Shown here piece after piece: positions 13,501 through 28,300 of a DNA stretch of 64,000 bases; positions within the stretch are counted from its first letter, which is position 1, and each line of letters begins with the position of its first letter. Below the pieces are notes generated by a model. It made no database searches. It had not been told where the DNA came from and saw nothing but the letters and a program-made list of their open reading frames with translations. The position numbers and the translations under genes are program-made. The stretch lies in NCBI GenBank assembly GCA_013433145.1, contig CM024188.1, positions 11,026,345 through 11,090,344 on the forward strand. The letters are read 5' to 3'. This stretch comes from Ascaris suum (lineage: Eukaryota; Nematoda; Chromadorea; Rhabditida; Ascarididae).

Positions 13501-16245
13501 ATGCAAATGTGAGTTGGATAAAGCGCATTGTTGAATATTGCTTTACGATTTGAAACTCACGGGCGCATTGATAAATGAGATTTACATTTGATGAGATTTA
13601 TGCTTCGCGCATGCCCATTTGGGAATCATTTTTCGCCTAGTGGCCCATTCCACCTTCCGACATGAATGTGATGAGAAGGGCACTGTTCTACGGCGGTTAT
13701 TAAACGCGTATATCGTCCAACTTAGTGTGCATATTTAGGTTTATGTATGAGTACATTTTGCGACAAAATTCTTGTAATGCGATATAGTGCGGTCTCTTTT
13801 TTGTTGCACCATATTTTGGAACGTTGCAGCATTTCGTCTTCAATCGTTTAGAAGGCGAATAAATGTGTCTCCAAAACGAACAGAATGCGGTTCAATATTT
13901 GTCTTCATCGTTAGGGTTGAGATGAGCGCTAGCAATGGCAACGGTGCGGATTACGGGCATTTTACGCCTGAAGGCTGCACTGTTATGGGGCGAATAAATC
14001 GCTTCATGCGCTCAGCAGTATCATATCATATCAGTTGCGTTTAGCAAACGTCAATGTTGGTTGCAGTGAATGCTTTTTGTGATTGCTCAGCCTTTACATA
14101 TATGATAATGATAATGCCTTGTAATGCCTAAACGTTCAAGTTGTACACTTATTGTAATGAGTTGAACGATCCTCGAGCCCATGGATACGGTGTGCCTCGC
14201 AGTCTCGTTGTGACTGTGATGCCCCCATCCTACCCTCACAACGTGCTGTTGCAGTGGAATGTTTTGGGTAGGATTGTTGATTGCCGTAAGGAATTCGAAC
14301 TAGGCCCGTCGCATCTGTTGGCTTATCAGTTTGAACGCGTTGTCACCGTGCTGTTGGCTTCATTTTTTCCGAGCAGCTGGCGATTTCGCTTGTTTATCCC
14401 ATTTTCGGGATCCGAGTGGCTATCTCTCTATCTTTTCCCTCTATCGCACTGCAACACGTTTATTTAGCGCCTAATTCCGCTGCTCATTCTCGCTTGCATT
14501 TTTATCTTCTGGTTTGCCGCCAGCTGATCCACGCGAACAGCTTGTTAGCTTGATACTGATGTACACAAGGTCAGGTGACCTCTTCATAGCAAACACTTCT
14601 TAACCGATGCTTTGTGTGCTAAATGGAGCACTCCGTATCCTATGCTTTGCCTACTAACTAGGCTGTGTAACGGTAGAGAAGATGTTATGTGGTGTTTTAT
14701 GCCCTCTGTTGGTCCATTTTTAGGTTGCAGTTATTCGTCATGCCACTTCATTTTAAACAAAACGACATAAGGGCTGAATTTTTGAGAGAGTGATTCAACG
14801 AAGGTAAGGGAGCATTATGTGATCTCTGCGGAGGTTGAGAGGTTATTCTGGAGTGGCCATGTTTAGTATGTTGCATCGTTTCTAGGTCCGTTTTGACGGT
14901 AATGAACTCGTTGCATGGTGACTGTTGAGTGAGCGAAATATTTCAGCTGTTTTCTGAAATCATTTGTTTATGTTTTCTGTTGAAACTGCGTTTGAAATAT
15001 TTTTGCCATGTTGGAACGTCAAAAGAGCCCCAATAAATGAAGCGATCGGGCTCTAGAAGGTTGAATTTTAATGAGCGTTCTTCGCGTCCATTATTGCCAT
15101 TTGTAATCATATATTTATCCCAGCCGTTTCATTTCCCTTCAGTTGTTGCTGATATTTTTGAATATTAATCTAACTCACATCGGGTAGTCCGAAGGTTTAC
15201 ACTTCAGTACCTATTTCATTTTGTAATATACGTTTCAATTTTCTGTCACATTCGGGCTAATTTATTAGAGAGAAATCTCAAGCTTTAGCGAGATGCTCTC
15301 CTCCTATTGTTTTCTCTGTAATTTTCGTAGGTGTCTACATACTTTGCTTCACCAATCTGCATGTTCCGCTGCACCGAGAGTATTTATGTTCGGGACTCGT
15401 GAGCTTCCCAGATCTTTGCAATCGTGCGTCGTGACGCATTTTGAATTTTTACGACTGTTTGAATAGCTGGATGTAAACGGGAGGGGGAAAATGGACGGAG
15501 CAGGAGGAGGGGCGAGAAATGGGTAGGCGTCATTTTTCGTACTTCGGAGGAAAATTTTTGAGTTTTCTTTTGGTGGTTCAAGTTTCCACGAAATTTTTGT
15601 GTGAATGTTCTGAAAACCAAGTGTTGAAAATTTCTTTAGTCGATATGTCAAATCCATTTTCGCAAAAAAAAAGTGTAAGTAATAAATATCTAGTTCGCGT
15701 AGTGAAAATTCAAATAAGAAGATGTTGTGGATCGATTAGAGTGTCCGAATCGCCGAGTGGAGTTACTTTTGTTCATTATTAGGATTCGGTTATTAACCCA
15801 TCTCAGAGATTTTCCGAGGATTTTGTGGTGGAAATGTTCCCCCAGTCGGTTTCAGCTGCATTCCCCCCTTTCACGACAAAAAGTTTACGTTCAATACCTT
15901 GATGCATGTGCGGACACATATTTGTTTTACCATTAGGCGAAATTACATGTATATCCACAAGATATGTCCAGGTTTTTATTGCAGTGAATGGTGTTAGTTG
16001 GTGATGACATTTGGTTTATCTTTTTTCACGCTGTCGTTGCCCTCATAACAACCTTCATTGCATTTCTTTTCGCACAGTTAATTCATTCGCTGTTAGTCGT
16101 CGAACATATTATGTATCATCGATTGCACACTTTGCATCTCGCAGTGCACAGTTGAGTTCTTATCAATGTGATATTTAGGATCAAAGCTCGCCTCGTTTTG
16201 ATCTTGATCGCTCAGGATTATGTGGTAAGGAAGATAAACGGAATT

Positions 16246-16372
16246 GGGGGGGGGGGGGGGGATAAAGTGAGTTAAAATAGTTGATCTTCGTCATTTTTTC
16301 AAACTCAGAAATATGATCAGAGTAATTCGATTATGTAATTCGTTTTGAGTTTTTTTTTTTTTTTTTTTTTTT
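16246..16372. repeat. G16 run followed 90 bases later by a T23 run
   Basis: G at 16246-16261 and T at about 16350-16372. The T run could be the reversed A-tail of a minus-strand retroposon, but no element body is recognisable next to it. Confidence 0.7.
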
Positions 16373-19300
16373 AAAGGAATAAAACCATTTCGAAGACGCG
16401 AAAATTTCCAAATAAATGCCTTTAGGAGTTCTTTCTTTTTGAGGCCTTAAAAGGGCAATCTTACTTGGAGAATTAACTTGTCAATAAGACGAAAATATCT
16501 TCAGGCGAAGCTCGGGAAAATTTATCGCGCCACCATAAAACTTTACTCGTGTGTTAGTCAACATTACACTTGATTTTTGAAAATATCAGAACATTTACAT
16601 TTGCACCATTGTGTGTGCCGATCAGGTGGATTGCTGCGGCTTTTTTAAACGCTTTCCTTGAAAATTCTGATACAAGTTAGTAGGCGTTATCCATAAATAA
16701 GGAAATTTAGGTCTCGTTCTTGTGCCTTTCAAGGGAATGCTTATGCAATCAGCTGAGTTCGTTTAGAAATCAATGAAGTAGTACAATCCTACAAGATTCC
16801 TTCCGGTCGATAACATCATTACGCTGTATGCAAATATATGGCGAACTGTGTGCAGTAATTTGTTACTTTGCATGGCAACGCTATCAGTTTGACCATTCCT
16901 CTGCTATCGTATTGCATTGTAAGTGATCTCGAATACTCTTCCTGTTGTTCCGTCTCTTCATTGGAAAATGTTCATTCATTAGCATTGGCAGCTTTCGAAT
17001 AAACATTTTCTCTTACGTATTTTCCGTCGTCTGATAGGATTTCTTCACCGAACGTTTTCTTTAGAATGCCACTATGTCACACTTTTCTACCTGTAAATTG
17101 TAGTTGCTGGGAAAATTCATGCCGAAATCGGTGATGTTTTGTCAAGTATATCGTTGATTTGTAGCTTTCATTTGGAAGCATACCAGCTGCTCTAAATATT
17201 TCGAGTTTCGGGTTCAGCGATTCCTCATATGCTGATAAGTTTTTCTTGAGTTGTACTGGTTGTGAGTACCGTTTTTCTGTCTTTTTCTTGTTTTTTTTTT
17301 TCTTTCGGAGGTAAACACTGCGGGGGCTGCACTGACGAGCGTATTCTCATATTTCAATTGCGAAGTTCACTGCTGCACTCGCGGGTTGACTGCCCAGACC
17401 AGCTGTGGTCGCTTGTTCCGGATGTTACTCTCTACACATCGATCCCACTATTTTCTTATCGCTTCGTTTACGAAAGTGTTTTACGTAATGCCGTATTTCT
17501 TCATTTGCAGGTCTTGGGGCTTAAAGTGATCAAAACTCGAGAAATTTTATGAACAGGAAGGAAAGGGAAAGAGTACGCATCGGGAGTTTCAGAACGAATG
17601 TATTTCGAGACGGCAATGAAAGGCTATCGTATCTTTCAGTGGGCGTATATACCTAGATATCTTCTTTTGTTCGCTGTTGGGTTCCTTCAGAACGTCAAGT
17701 TTATTAGCACTTTTCTGGGTTCAGAATGCAATACTCCAGATAGTGGATTCACTTCGAGATTAGGAGCGGGCATTTATGTTTCATTGGGCGTCTGACGTTC
17801 GCAAACGGCCGGAACAAACGTGTATTCGCAGAGGTTTGATTGAGAAAGGGTTTGGCTCATTGGCCAGTTTATTTGCTCCATATAAAAGAAAGGAGAGAAG
17901 TGCTTCCTTTGAGAGAGGAGGTGGTTCGCCGAAGAATTGAGCTTCATTATTCCCCATGGTTGTTACCCTAGAATTTGGTCCATAAATCTCTGTGCTGGAT
18001 AGCGATGATTAGTTGAAAATGTAGCGCAGAGCTTTTCGGCACTCCCATCCCGAATGCCAATTTTCGATGTGTTCCTCCATTCAGTCCGTTTCGCTTTTCC
18101 ACTTCGATAATTCACCATCCAAATGTGAAAAACAGATTATAAATTTTCTTTTCGAGTATTTTTCGACTTAATTTTTTAAAATCTTATGCAAAAATGTTTT
18201 TCATATGTAAATGTGCAATTGATGCGTTGATTTATGATGATAGTGTTCAACTTGAAATCATTGGGAATTATTCATTTTTGAAAGAGAATGGAATAAAAAC
18301 AATAACGGAAATATAGGCAATAAATCGAAGGTATGAGCAATCAGCAATAGGTTTATTAAAGTTCTTAGTATTCATAATTTCTTAATTTAAACGAATGTGT
18401 AATTTTTCAATAATTCGACGTTCTTTCTTTACGAGAGTGGTGTATCATTTTGTTTCATCAATGCGATGTGAATTTTTTTGTGCTGTTGTTTCTTAAACTC
18501 TTTTATCATTTCAACCTCCTCTCAGACTATACTACACTCTCGTAGATTTTTTACACCATATCTATAAAGTCGCATGTTATAATCAGTTGTCATCAGAATA
18601 TGTCCCTATTATCGCTTATTTTTTAGCAATATTAAAACATACTTGCATTACAACATAGTATTCGTGAGTTGTCCTTTATACTTTCTCTTCTCTCACTTAA
18701 GCTTGTCAGTCGGCTGCTATGAAATGCGTCATCGTCGTAGCAAGTATTACATCTTGCTTGAAATGTTTAATCTTAGGCGCTTTGAAGTTACACATCCCCG
18801 CATGTGCGGCTCAGTGACACGGCTTTGTTTATGCTGTCTCTGTTAACACTATGTAGGTTTAGCTTCAGTAGCATGTTGAAAGTTGTTTCGGATATGTCAT
18901 TCTTTGATTACTGCATAATGGATCCTATCTTTCGAAAATTTGTTCCTTTGCAAGAGAAAATGTTCTCAAAGCGTAAGTCGCTCAGGGCTTTCAGACCAAA
19001 AGTTACTCTATCAGTTCAGTAATTGTGTTTCAGAAGCCAACTTTTAAAGTCATAAACTTAAGCGGAGAGTCCTATTTAAACCCAAGACGATTAAAGTATT
19101 TACTTCTCATGACTGTACCTCTCTGTTCTTTATTCTATTTGGGTGGAAACTTTTCTAGCTCTTCCATAATGGACCCGTTTGCTCCTTTTATGTGAACCCT
19201 TCTAATGCCAAAGACAACGCCCTGAGCCTAGGCCACAAAATTAAGTAGCGGGTTAGCTTCGCTTCACTGAAATAGTAATTTGTTTCGTGAAACAGTTTTG

Positions 19301-22300
19301 ATAGCCTTTTTTTTTTCAACGTTTAGCGTACAGTGGGATGGGAAGATCCTTCGCTGCTCTCAATGAGTTTAAGTGCTCGTGTATATGCATCGATGCATGC
19401 ACACACAGATCCATCACAAAGCGCTTTTCATAGAATTTATTAAAGCAGTAAATAACTACATGAATCACCGCTGAGATAAATAATATCAAATATAGCGATT
19501 GCAGAGGAGCTAAACAGCAAAAAAGTGTTCACTTAACCAGCATTCATGACAAGTCTGTGTTTGATGTGCAGTGAGTAATGTTGGTGATTGCATTATGAAT
19601 TGATGCGTTTATTACGTCGTGTGCAGAGCAATTGCTATGCTCTTGATTTTTTATTACTTTGTGGTAATGTTATATTACTAAGTTTTTATTCTTCGTTTAA
19701 GAAGTTTCGTTAAGTGTTGTATATCGATGTTACCACTGACACAATTCGCCTAGTTTTTCTATTGTTTTCGGAGAACGGAGTATTGGAGGGTGGGGTTATA
19801 TTTCGCATGTTTTTTTCTCATATCCAAGCGAAGTTGGAAGACGTCTGTGTACAAAATATCGTTTAGGGCCGTGTTGGAAGTGCACTCTCGTACAGTATGT
19901 CTGATTTCTCTTTTGGTATATTTTTGTTACATCTCCTTCAGTGTTTGCTTGTAACATGCGTACTTTTCACTGTGGAATATTGTTTCTATGGGCGTTGAAC
20001 GAGTATTGATAGAGGCTTTGGGGAGGGGGAGAGGGGGAATGAGTTGGGTCTACGAGAGCGCTTTAGGAGAGGCCGGCGGACATGAGTGCATCGAACGCTA
20101 AAATTTCGCTAGAGGACCGAAGTTGAAGTGAAGTGTTTCTAAAGGTGAAATCGATAGGCGTTTGTTGCACTGATTCATTGCGTATTGCAACGTCATCGCG
20201 TCTGCACGTAACAGTCGGCGTTCATTTCCCTTTGGCTGATTAGAAATAATAGCGTCTATGTGCATAACATCTTATCTCGCGATGAAGAAGCAGCATGGGT
20301 TGCTCTTTCTCATTCATTCGGTCAAATTTCTTTTTGTTGATAATCGATGATTGTTTTATGCTAGCCAAGAATCGTTTAAGTTCTAGTGTTTGTTGTTGAA
20401 CAACGATTATGCAATTTGCAAGTTTGCAGCATTTTCGAGAAATTGCAACTTTTCAAGATGAGGAGGAACGTTCTCTCATGAAGTGAACAAATTTTCCACG
20501 AGAGAGTGAATTTTATGCTACGGTTTACGTCAATTCAATTAGACATTTATCAGTGGCTAAATAAAATAGTTTTCAGCCTTTTGGAAGATGTCTTATCGAA
20601 CATAATAGAAATTGAGGTTTCACGATCTCATTTTCTGTGTGTATGACGTCATTCATGTGCATTTCTAGAGAGGTTGATGACATTTTAGCCGATATTCACG
20701 ATTATTTTTCCTACCATGAAAAAGAGTGAGGGATACTTCATTGGCATGCAAAGGCACTTTCCATTTATGAATACTGAGACAACATATGAAGTACAAATAT
20801 CTGTTTTGTGCATTTTGAAGAATTCCCCCGATCGGTCGGTCTTCTGAAAGCTTTAAAAGCAGTTTCGTGAGGAATTGTGAGCATTTTTTTTAGACTAGAA
20901 AGTAAAACGAGCGTCGTGTTCAGTTGCGTTCTGAAGAGGCAGTGACACTCATATATTGGCGCTGTTTTCGTTTTTAGAGCAGATCTTAGGGCTTTATGCT
21001 AGTGCCGACGTCGACAACGCTTCCAATGTGCACGTATTGCTGGTTCTACTGGAAGCCATCTGATAAAAGGAGAAGGGAGGAGGGAGGGGAGAGCGAAGAC
21101 GGATAGGATTTCTTCGTAGATCCATTTTGCTCTTCTTTTATTTTGCCAGTGCACATTTTGACCGGTCGTATTTTCGCGAAGCTCCATCAAACGGATATGT
21201 TTTTGCCTCGGCAGAATCCGATTCCGAGAGTCATATTTGAAATCCCAAGCAACTTTTTTAAAGTAGATTTTATCCTTTGGAGTTGTAACAGCCAACGCTG
21301 TTCCATCCTTTTCCATGAACTGTCCCAAGGGGGATCACTTCGCAAGTCATGCGGCCTGTCCTGTCCCTTAGTCACGTTACCGCTTGACTCCGTGTCTTGT
21401 ATTAGCATTCGGCTGCATTTTCCGAGCTAATTCAACATGTTTTCTTGTTTATTTAAGGGAATCACATGTTGTAATATGGTAAGCTGCGGTTTTTGATGAT
21501 CAAATGACCCTTAGGGAGTGGTGACGGGGATTAGGCATGGCGTCATGGCTTTGACTCTTATTTCTTTTTCTTATATATTGTAAGTTAGATTATTTCGCTA
21601 TTGCTTTCTTTCATTTCATTTACATCGATAAAGGAGTTTTCCTTCGATTTAATTCTTCTTTTTTGTTGGTTGAGGGGAGAAGAGAAAGGAGATGAGGGGA
21701 AAGGAAAGAAAAAGTTAAGTAAAGAGAGGTATCGCCTCTTAAGAATTTGTTGTTTTTATAGTGCACAACTCGAGATATGGAGGTGGTATAAAAAATAATT
21801 ACATAGCGGTTCTTTTAGTGGAATGTCTCTATATATAGCGTCGGAGTCTTTTCTTTTGCAATAGTTCAGTAGTACTGATATCCCATATGGTAAGCGGATA
21901 CTTCTCGCTGGATCAGTATGTATAATATCAGTTGAATATCAGTGAAATTGAAATAACCATCATTTTCTAGGCACGAGACTCTTATTGGTGAGTGTTACGA
22001 GAGTATCGTTTGTTTATTATTTGTTTATTTTTTTAGCGACCTTGTTTTTGGAATGAGAGAGTCATTTCTTTATGCCTCAACAAGCCGACCGCTTTTGTAG
22101 AAGTCATTCGTGAACCCTCACCACCTCTTGCAGCGCCGCCGCTTGCATTTTCCCCCTCCTCCTATCCCTTCCCCCTCCCTGCGCCCCAAGTTTTTCTTCC
22201 CGCTCCCCACTTTACGCATATACACATTTATGCACACACTCGATTCTAGAGTTTCACGTTTCATTTTTTTTTTCCGCTCAATTGATCGCCGACGAATAAG

Positions 22301-25300
22301 GTGCAAAGACTCTTCTCTTGACACCTTTTCCTGTTACTTGAATTTTGAATCTCTTCCACTATATCCTTTGTCCGGCAATCTTCTCTGAAGTGAAACTCGA
22401 AGGCCATCGTTCTATCCCCATTCGTAGTTTCTCCTTCATACCTTCAGTACGTGGAAATAAGCACCACACTTTTGAAGGTGTAGTTGAAGTTTATTCTTGT
22501 GTAAAGCTTATGTAAACAACATTTGTATTTGCAATCCCCTTTTCTCCAGAATTGTTCGCTCGTACTCGTTATCTATGAAAAAATCATTAGTGTTCACTGT
22601 GACATCTGTAAGCGTCCATCCCATATAATGGAAAACCGCACCAAATTTTAGAGAGGATGAACGTTTGCTGCAGTGTTTTGAAAAGTGATAGCATCGGTCT
22701 ATCTGTTAAAATGTGCTAGTGAAGCAACCTTAAAGGGAATTCGCTCATCGTTTCCGACGTTATTTGTTGCTATGTGTGCGTGCAATGTGATTAATTCGCA
22801 ATTTGCTATGTGGCAGTTGTTTTTGTTCGACTGAGATGTTACTCATCGAGCCGGCGTGCAACTTTACGCTCGACGTTCACTCAAAAGCTTGCAATTACGA
22901 ATAGCCTGGCGCTGTTTTTTTCTAGCTCACTTCGTTCTTTAAGTCATCCTCTCAGCGCTCTCTTATCCTCGCCTTTTCCTTTTTCTCGTCGTCTTTACGT
23001 CCCTGCATATCTTTGTGTTCGCGTTTCTTTACCAAACTTGAAGCGAATTGGCATGAGCAATGTCGTGCACGGCTGTCGAATTGAGGTTTATTGTTGACTC
23101 GATCTCGGCACTCTATTCGGCGTTGTGTTTCGGCCGTTTATGGAACACCAAAACTTATCACTTGTTAAGGACCATCTCTAAGAGCCGAAACAGTTGCGAT
23201 GAAATAGCGTGTGATCCTGAAATGAGACTCTTCAAGTAGTTGCACTCTTTTAAGTACATTAATGAGCAATTTCGGTATAACTTGGGCAGTGGAATTTTGC
23301 TGGAGAAGAACCTGTCTCTCCATCCTTGTCCTTATAGCCAAGTCATTTATCCTACAATGAAACGAATTATGACTGTCAGGGATCCCTTCCATCTCTTCCC
23401 CTTCTCTCCCTTACCCCCCTCGGCTTTCCGCTCCCCTAGTGCATCCATCCCGTCCATCTCGTTAAAATGCGTGGGTGCTGGCAAAGAAATATTTGAAATT
23501 ATGCTCAGTCTTCGTTCCTTCAAGTTTATGTTGAGTGTGTAGGTTCAGCGATCGTTAGTGCTTGAAATTTGTGTACCAGCGCACTCCTCGCACGTCGCCG
23601 TGCAACCGCATGCAGGTATATGGTCTCGGAGTGTGCCGAGATGAAGCGTAATGCATGAAGATAGTTCGGATGGGAGTGAGCTTATGATGAAGCGCATTTT
23701 GTGCCAGTCAGTTTTCTATGTTTGGCATCACGCACTTCTTCGCATCTGGATGCAAAACATTAACGGGGATGTGCTAGCTTCAACAACAGCACTGGTCTCT
23801 TCCCAGTGCTCTGCCGTGTCCAGCATAACCTACGCAAGGGTTTCTCATTTGTCGACATCTGCGGGGTTTTCCTTACGACATGATGGAACTAGCAGTCTCT
23901 TCCCGGGGAGAGAGGGGATTCCTGCCTACAGATCACAACCGGAAAGGTGTTTATGCGTTGATAATCTTTCGTAGTAGCCGGGATATCGCATCGTTAAGGC
24001 TTGAGAGTGGGAAAACGCTTTGTTTATCGAGAGATTGTTTTTATGTGCTTTATGAATTGCGCTAGTATCGTGTTGACATAAGACGGCGATAGATGAGCAA
24101 TTCTTATGAAGTTGCGATCTTGGCGCACCATTGGGTTGGAAAACGATTCGTTGGATACACTCATCTTGGCTAAAGTGCAGAACACTAGTTTGTGCGAGGC
24201 AGCGATGCGCTGTGCTCGATGCTTTTAAAATGTTGTTGGATTTGCTTTGAGGGTGCTGCGAGAGGTGCTTGAGGGAATGTTTTATTAGGCGCTATCATCT
24301 GATGTGTTTAGACTAACTCCCAATAGAAAGTGTCACTTATGGTACATCTTTATCAGTTTCATCGAACATGTTGTTTATATTTTCGGCTAGAATAACTGTT
24401 TATATTTTCTTTCTTCATCATCTTATACCAAGTTTTGGTGGTTTGTTAAGTTTCCGCAAGCTTATTTTTGTTGAAACTTTCAATGAGTGTGTGTGTGTTT
24501 TTTTTTTTTTTTTTTTGCGTATTCTCTCTACCTTTATTAGGCAAACTGCGCTAGCTCAAATTTTCGAGAGTTTTGATATCTTGCCGTTATTATTATCGGA
24601 AATAGCCATAATTTTGCAATGAGTGGAGCAACAACTATAAGTGAAGTTTAATTCTCGGATGTCATATATTTTGGATTTTTCATTGTTTGGACGTGAACGA
24701 TAGAGGCAGTTAGGAAGAGTACTGTCATCTCATCAGAATTCATCAACTTCTTTGGCAGGAAATCTGTAGAATGTAGAAATTCGCTCTCCGAATATTTTAC
24801 TCTTCTTTAAACCCTAGGCGGAGGATAGATTAGAAAGAACAGACTTGTGCGCAGAATTTTCGAAGGGAGGGTGGTGGTGTAGCGTGAGGATGAACTGACC
24901 CAGCCGATCTTCCGTCGCTTTCTTCGCTCCATCTTCCTGCCAGTTAAAAGATGTGATGTGACATAGGCAGCGTTTTCATGAAGGTGACTTCCGTTTTACG
25001 TGATTTTAAACATACTTTGCTTCGTAATTAAACTCTAAGAAGGCACATACACTCAGCCTGCGTATGTTCGTGTCTATGTGGACCCTTCTCAACCACCTGC
25101 TTCAATAAATTGTTGCTTTTAAATGAGCTACAGACATTTGCTTTCGTTTCTTTAATACCTATTTGAGACTCACCAGTTGCAGCATCTCTTTTATTAACGA
25201 TTGCTTATGATACTAGTGTTATTGCATTCCCACTAAACCAGTTATGGAATAATGCATTGTTGCACAGCACAACGGCTAACATCAGTTTCTCCGTGCATAT

Positions 25301-28300
25301 GTACCTGTCGACACATGATTCGTTTTCGTTTGCATGCCGTTCGGAAGGACATCTTAGCCATATTTAAATCATTCGTTGAAGTCCAGGAAAGGGATTGGCT
25401 TCATTTATTCTTGAAATCTCATCGTTGTGCGGTTTTTAATGGTATACTTATTCAACTGCTTAAGCATATTGTGTACGACGAGGCTTTTCCTTGCATTTTC
25501 TTGTTGATACGTGACTAATGCTTTGTTCTTTTTTCTCTTCTACATGCTGTGCTTGTACCCACGAATTTTATTCAGTCCTCTTTCAGACAAAATGACTCAT
25601 TTTCCTGGCAGACAAGAATTTGACCCATCCGCGTCATTGGTAAGGACAGCTATTGCGATGTTGGAATGTCTCCTTTTCGAGCATAGTGCAACGAGCACTG
25701 TATAGTGGACGGGTTCCGCTTAAGCAAAATGAACCCATTGATGAATTCACGTTGAAATGAATATGCAGAGATAGAGGATAGAACGATTATTGAACCGATC
25801 GATAGAGAACTTGACAGATGGAGGAAGAAGAGGGTGAGGGAGAAGAAGTGCTAGAGAGTTGCAGCATTTAGTGATGAAATTTCTGTATTAGTGAGTGGCT
25901 TTACAGCGGTGCACATTTAAATCGATTTCTTTTTTTGCTAACGGACTGCGTTTCGGTCATTGACGAACATTCGGAGGACGTGATCATGTTTAATTTTGTG
26001 GCGGTTTCGATTCGCCTTTTCTGTCGGCGTTCATCTCTCGAGGGGCGAACAACGGCAGCCAACAGGCCAATGTGCACTGTCGTTATGACGAATGGGAGGC
26101 AAAGAAAAGAATATTGGTTGTAACACTTTCATCAACGATCGACTCGTTACTCATAATGCTTGTCTTGTGGAAATTAATGCAGTGACAGGGCAATTCCCCG
26201 AAACTATGAGTGCATAGTCTCTTATGGCTTATTGAAAGTTTAGTCACGGCGGTTGTTTCACGAATTCCATTGTCGTACATTTCATGGCGTTCCATTCCAT
26301 CGTACGTTAGATGCGTTTTTTTTTTTTAATATTAAAAGGGCGTTTGTTTTAGTGATTTGTTTGTTTCGTTCCCCTTGAAAAGAAAGGTGGGGTAAAAGTT
26401 GTAAGCGATAATTTTTTTCATTTCAAAACTTGAAAATGCCCGCTTACTTCTTCAGACCTGCTTCCATCGATCTCTTGCATAACAGGAGGCCAAAAAGTTG
26501 AGGGCAAGTTGTGGCTCACGTCAAAGGTTTTGCACTGTGCTTTAACTTCTGTGCTTTGATCCAAGTAAAGTTCAACGCAGTTAAAATGCTATTCCCCATC
26601 GCACTCCTGTTTTTCCCCTCCTCTCACTAACTTTCACTTGCGTGGGCACTTGCTGCTCGCGGCTGCTTACAAATATATTTCCTTCTAAGAGCGCATAAAT
26701 CACTTTTAGTCATTCTTTTCAGCCCTCCTGTGAAAATGATCATCATGTTCGCCCGCATTCCTGTAATTTTTGATGGTCGCGCAGGTGTAAACCTAATATG
26801 CAAATTGAATGTTAAGTGCCGTAACACCTCGATAATGGGTCTCAGCTGATGTTGTTCATCAATTCTCATATGAATCAGTGCTTCACGTTCAGGTTTCTGC
26901 GATGTTCGTTAATGGAGTCTGAAATGTTTAAGTTATTATATGCACGATTCCTTTATGATTGCTCATATACAGTCGCATTGGAAAAGGATTTAAAATGTAG
27001 ACAGAACTTATAAAAAGGGACACCCACCTTTAATCGAAGCGAACTGATAACACAGGAAACGAAGGAGGATCTTCAGTAAGTGACGTTGAGTTTTGCGGCA
27101 AATATTCGGATATGTAGTCATCGTTTGGTGGTTCGTCGTGGTGACAGTTCATTTGGGTTCTGTGGGATCGATATTCTTTATGAGTGGCGAAAATTTACTA
27201 TTGAAGATGAGTTTTTTTTTTTTTTTTGAAATACGTATTTAATAATTAAATAAAGTTTGTGATGGCATTTCGCTTTGGTTTTCTCTTCGTCGTTTATTGA
27301 CTCACATTGTTGCGTTCATTCTTCATGCGACGACGACTTTCACTCGACGTTTGAAAGTTTATTGACGCATTTTCTCGTTGCGCGTCGTTTGCTTTTTTTT
27401 TTTTGCTTTTTGCTTTTTGCTTTTATAAGCGTTGAAATATTATTCATCATGTTTAAATGTTGTGTTCTTAGGTACACCTTTTTGAGATGCCATTAGCTTT
27501 GCGTATTTGTATGTTATCACTCAAAACTGTCATTCCTTTAGCAAACATTTCTTTTAGTTGATTTTGTTGACGATTTTGAAGCAAGCGTTGTTTGATGTGT
27601 TGCAGCCAGCTGACTTTGAGTTCTAGGTGTACTCATGAGCAACTTATTGCCATTTCCGTGTGGGGCATTATTTCGCAAAACAACTCAATCATTTGTTTTT
27701 ATCAAAACGTCTGACTGTATGTCTGTACCATGTCTTTGATAATATACGCATTATCACTGGGAGTTAGAACAAACTTTTTATTACCGGATAGTTTATAGAC
27801 GCTCAGTTTAAGGATGGCGTAGAATTGTCCCATGCAGATTTTGGTATTAGAAGAAAAAAGTGAAAGCTGGAAAGTATCACACGTGAGTGACAGCATATGC
27901 TCGAATATGTGATTTTCAATCGCTTTTTGTTTCTAATCTCCTTTTCCAGTGTTGTTTTCTGGATCGATATGCGTAATGGCGAAGGCATAAATGGGTGCGA
28001 ATATAATGAGAGAGGCAGTTGTACTGCAAGATGCGCCGGAAACATACTGCAAACGAATAGAGATGAGTATGCATCCGTGAACATTTTTCGTAATTGTGGC
28101 AGCACGAGGTCTCTATGCGTAGACGGGAGATGGACAATGAATTGATCGATGTGAAGGGAATTGAGCGCTGCCGACGGGCCACAACCTTTCGAGAATCTAA
28201 TTTCAATGGACAATCATGTGTTGACGCACTGGGCATCTTCTTCCGCATCCAACGATCTTTACTGACGCTGATCACACAATTTCTTCAATTACGGCACTCA

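Larger units (their letters stand above)
6697..16245. other. gene-poor stretch
   Basis: Holds the (GA)n, (TA)45 and poly-C tracts. A 7084-7269 plus-strand frame with a single internal TGA (KNVVDSIFYTERDPYW near its end), a 63-codon frame at 11225-11415 and a Lys-rich frame at 12982-13155 with a ctcgcag acceptor look mildly coding. None has a recognisable domain or partner exons. Confidence 0.4.
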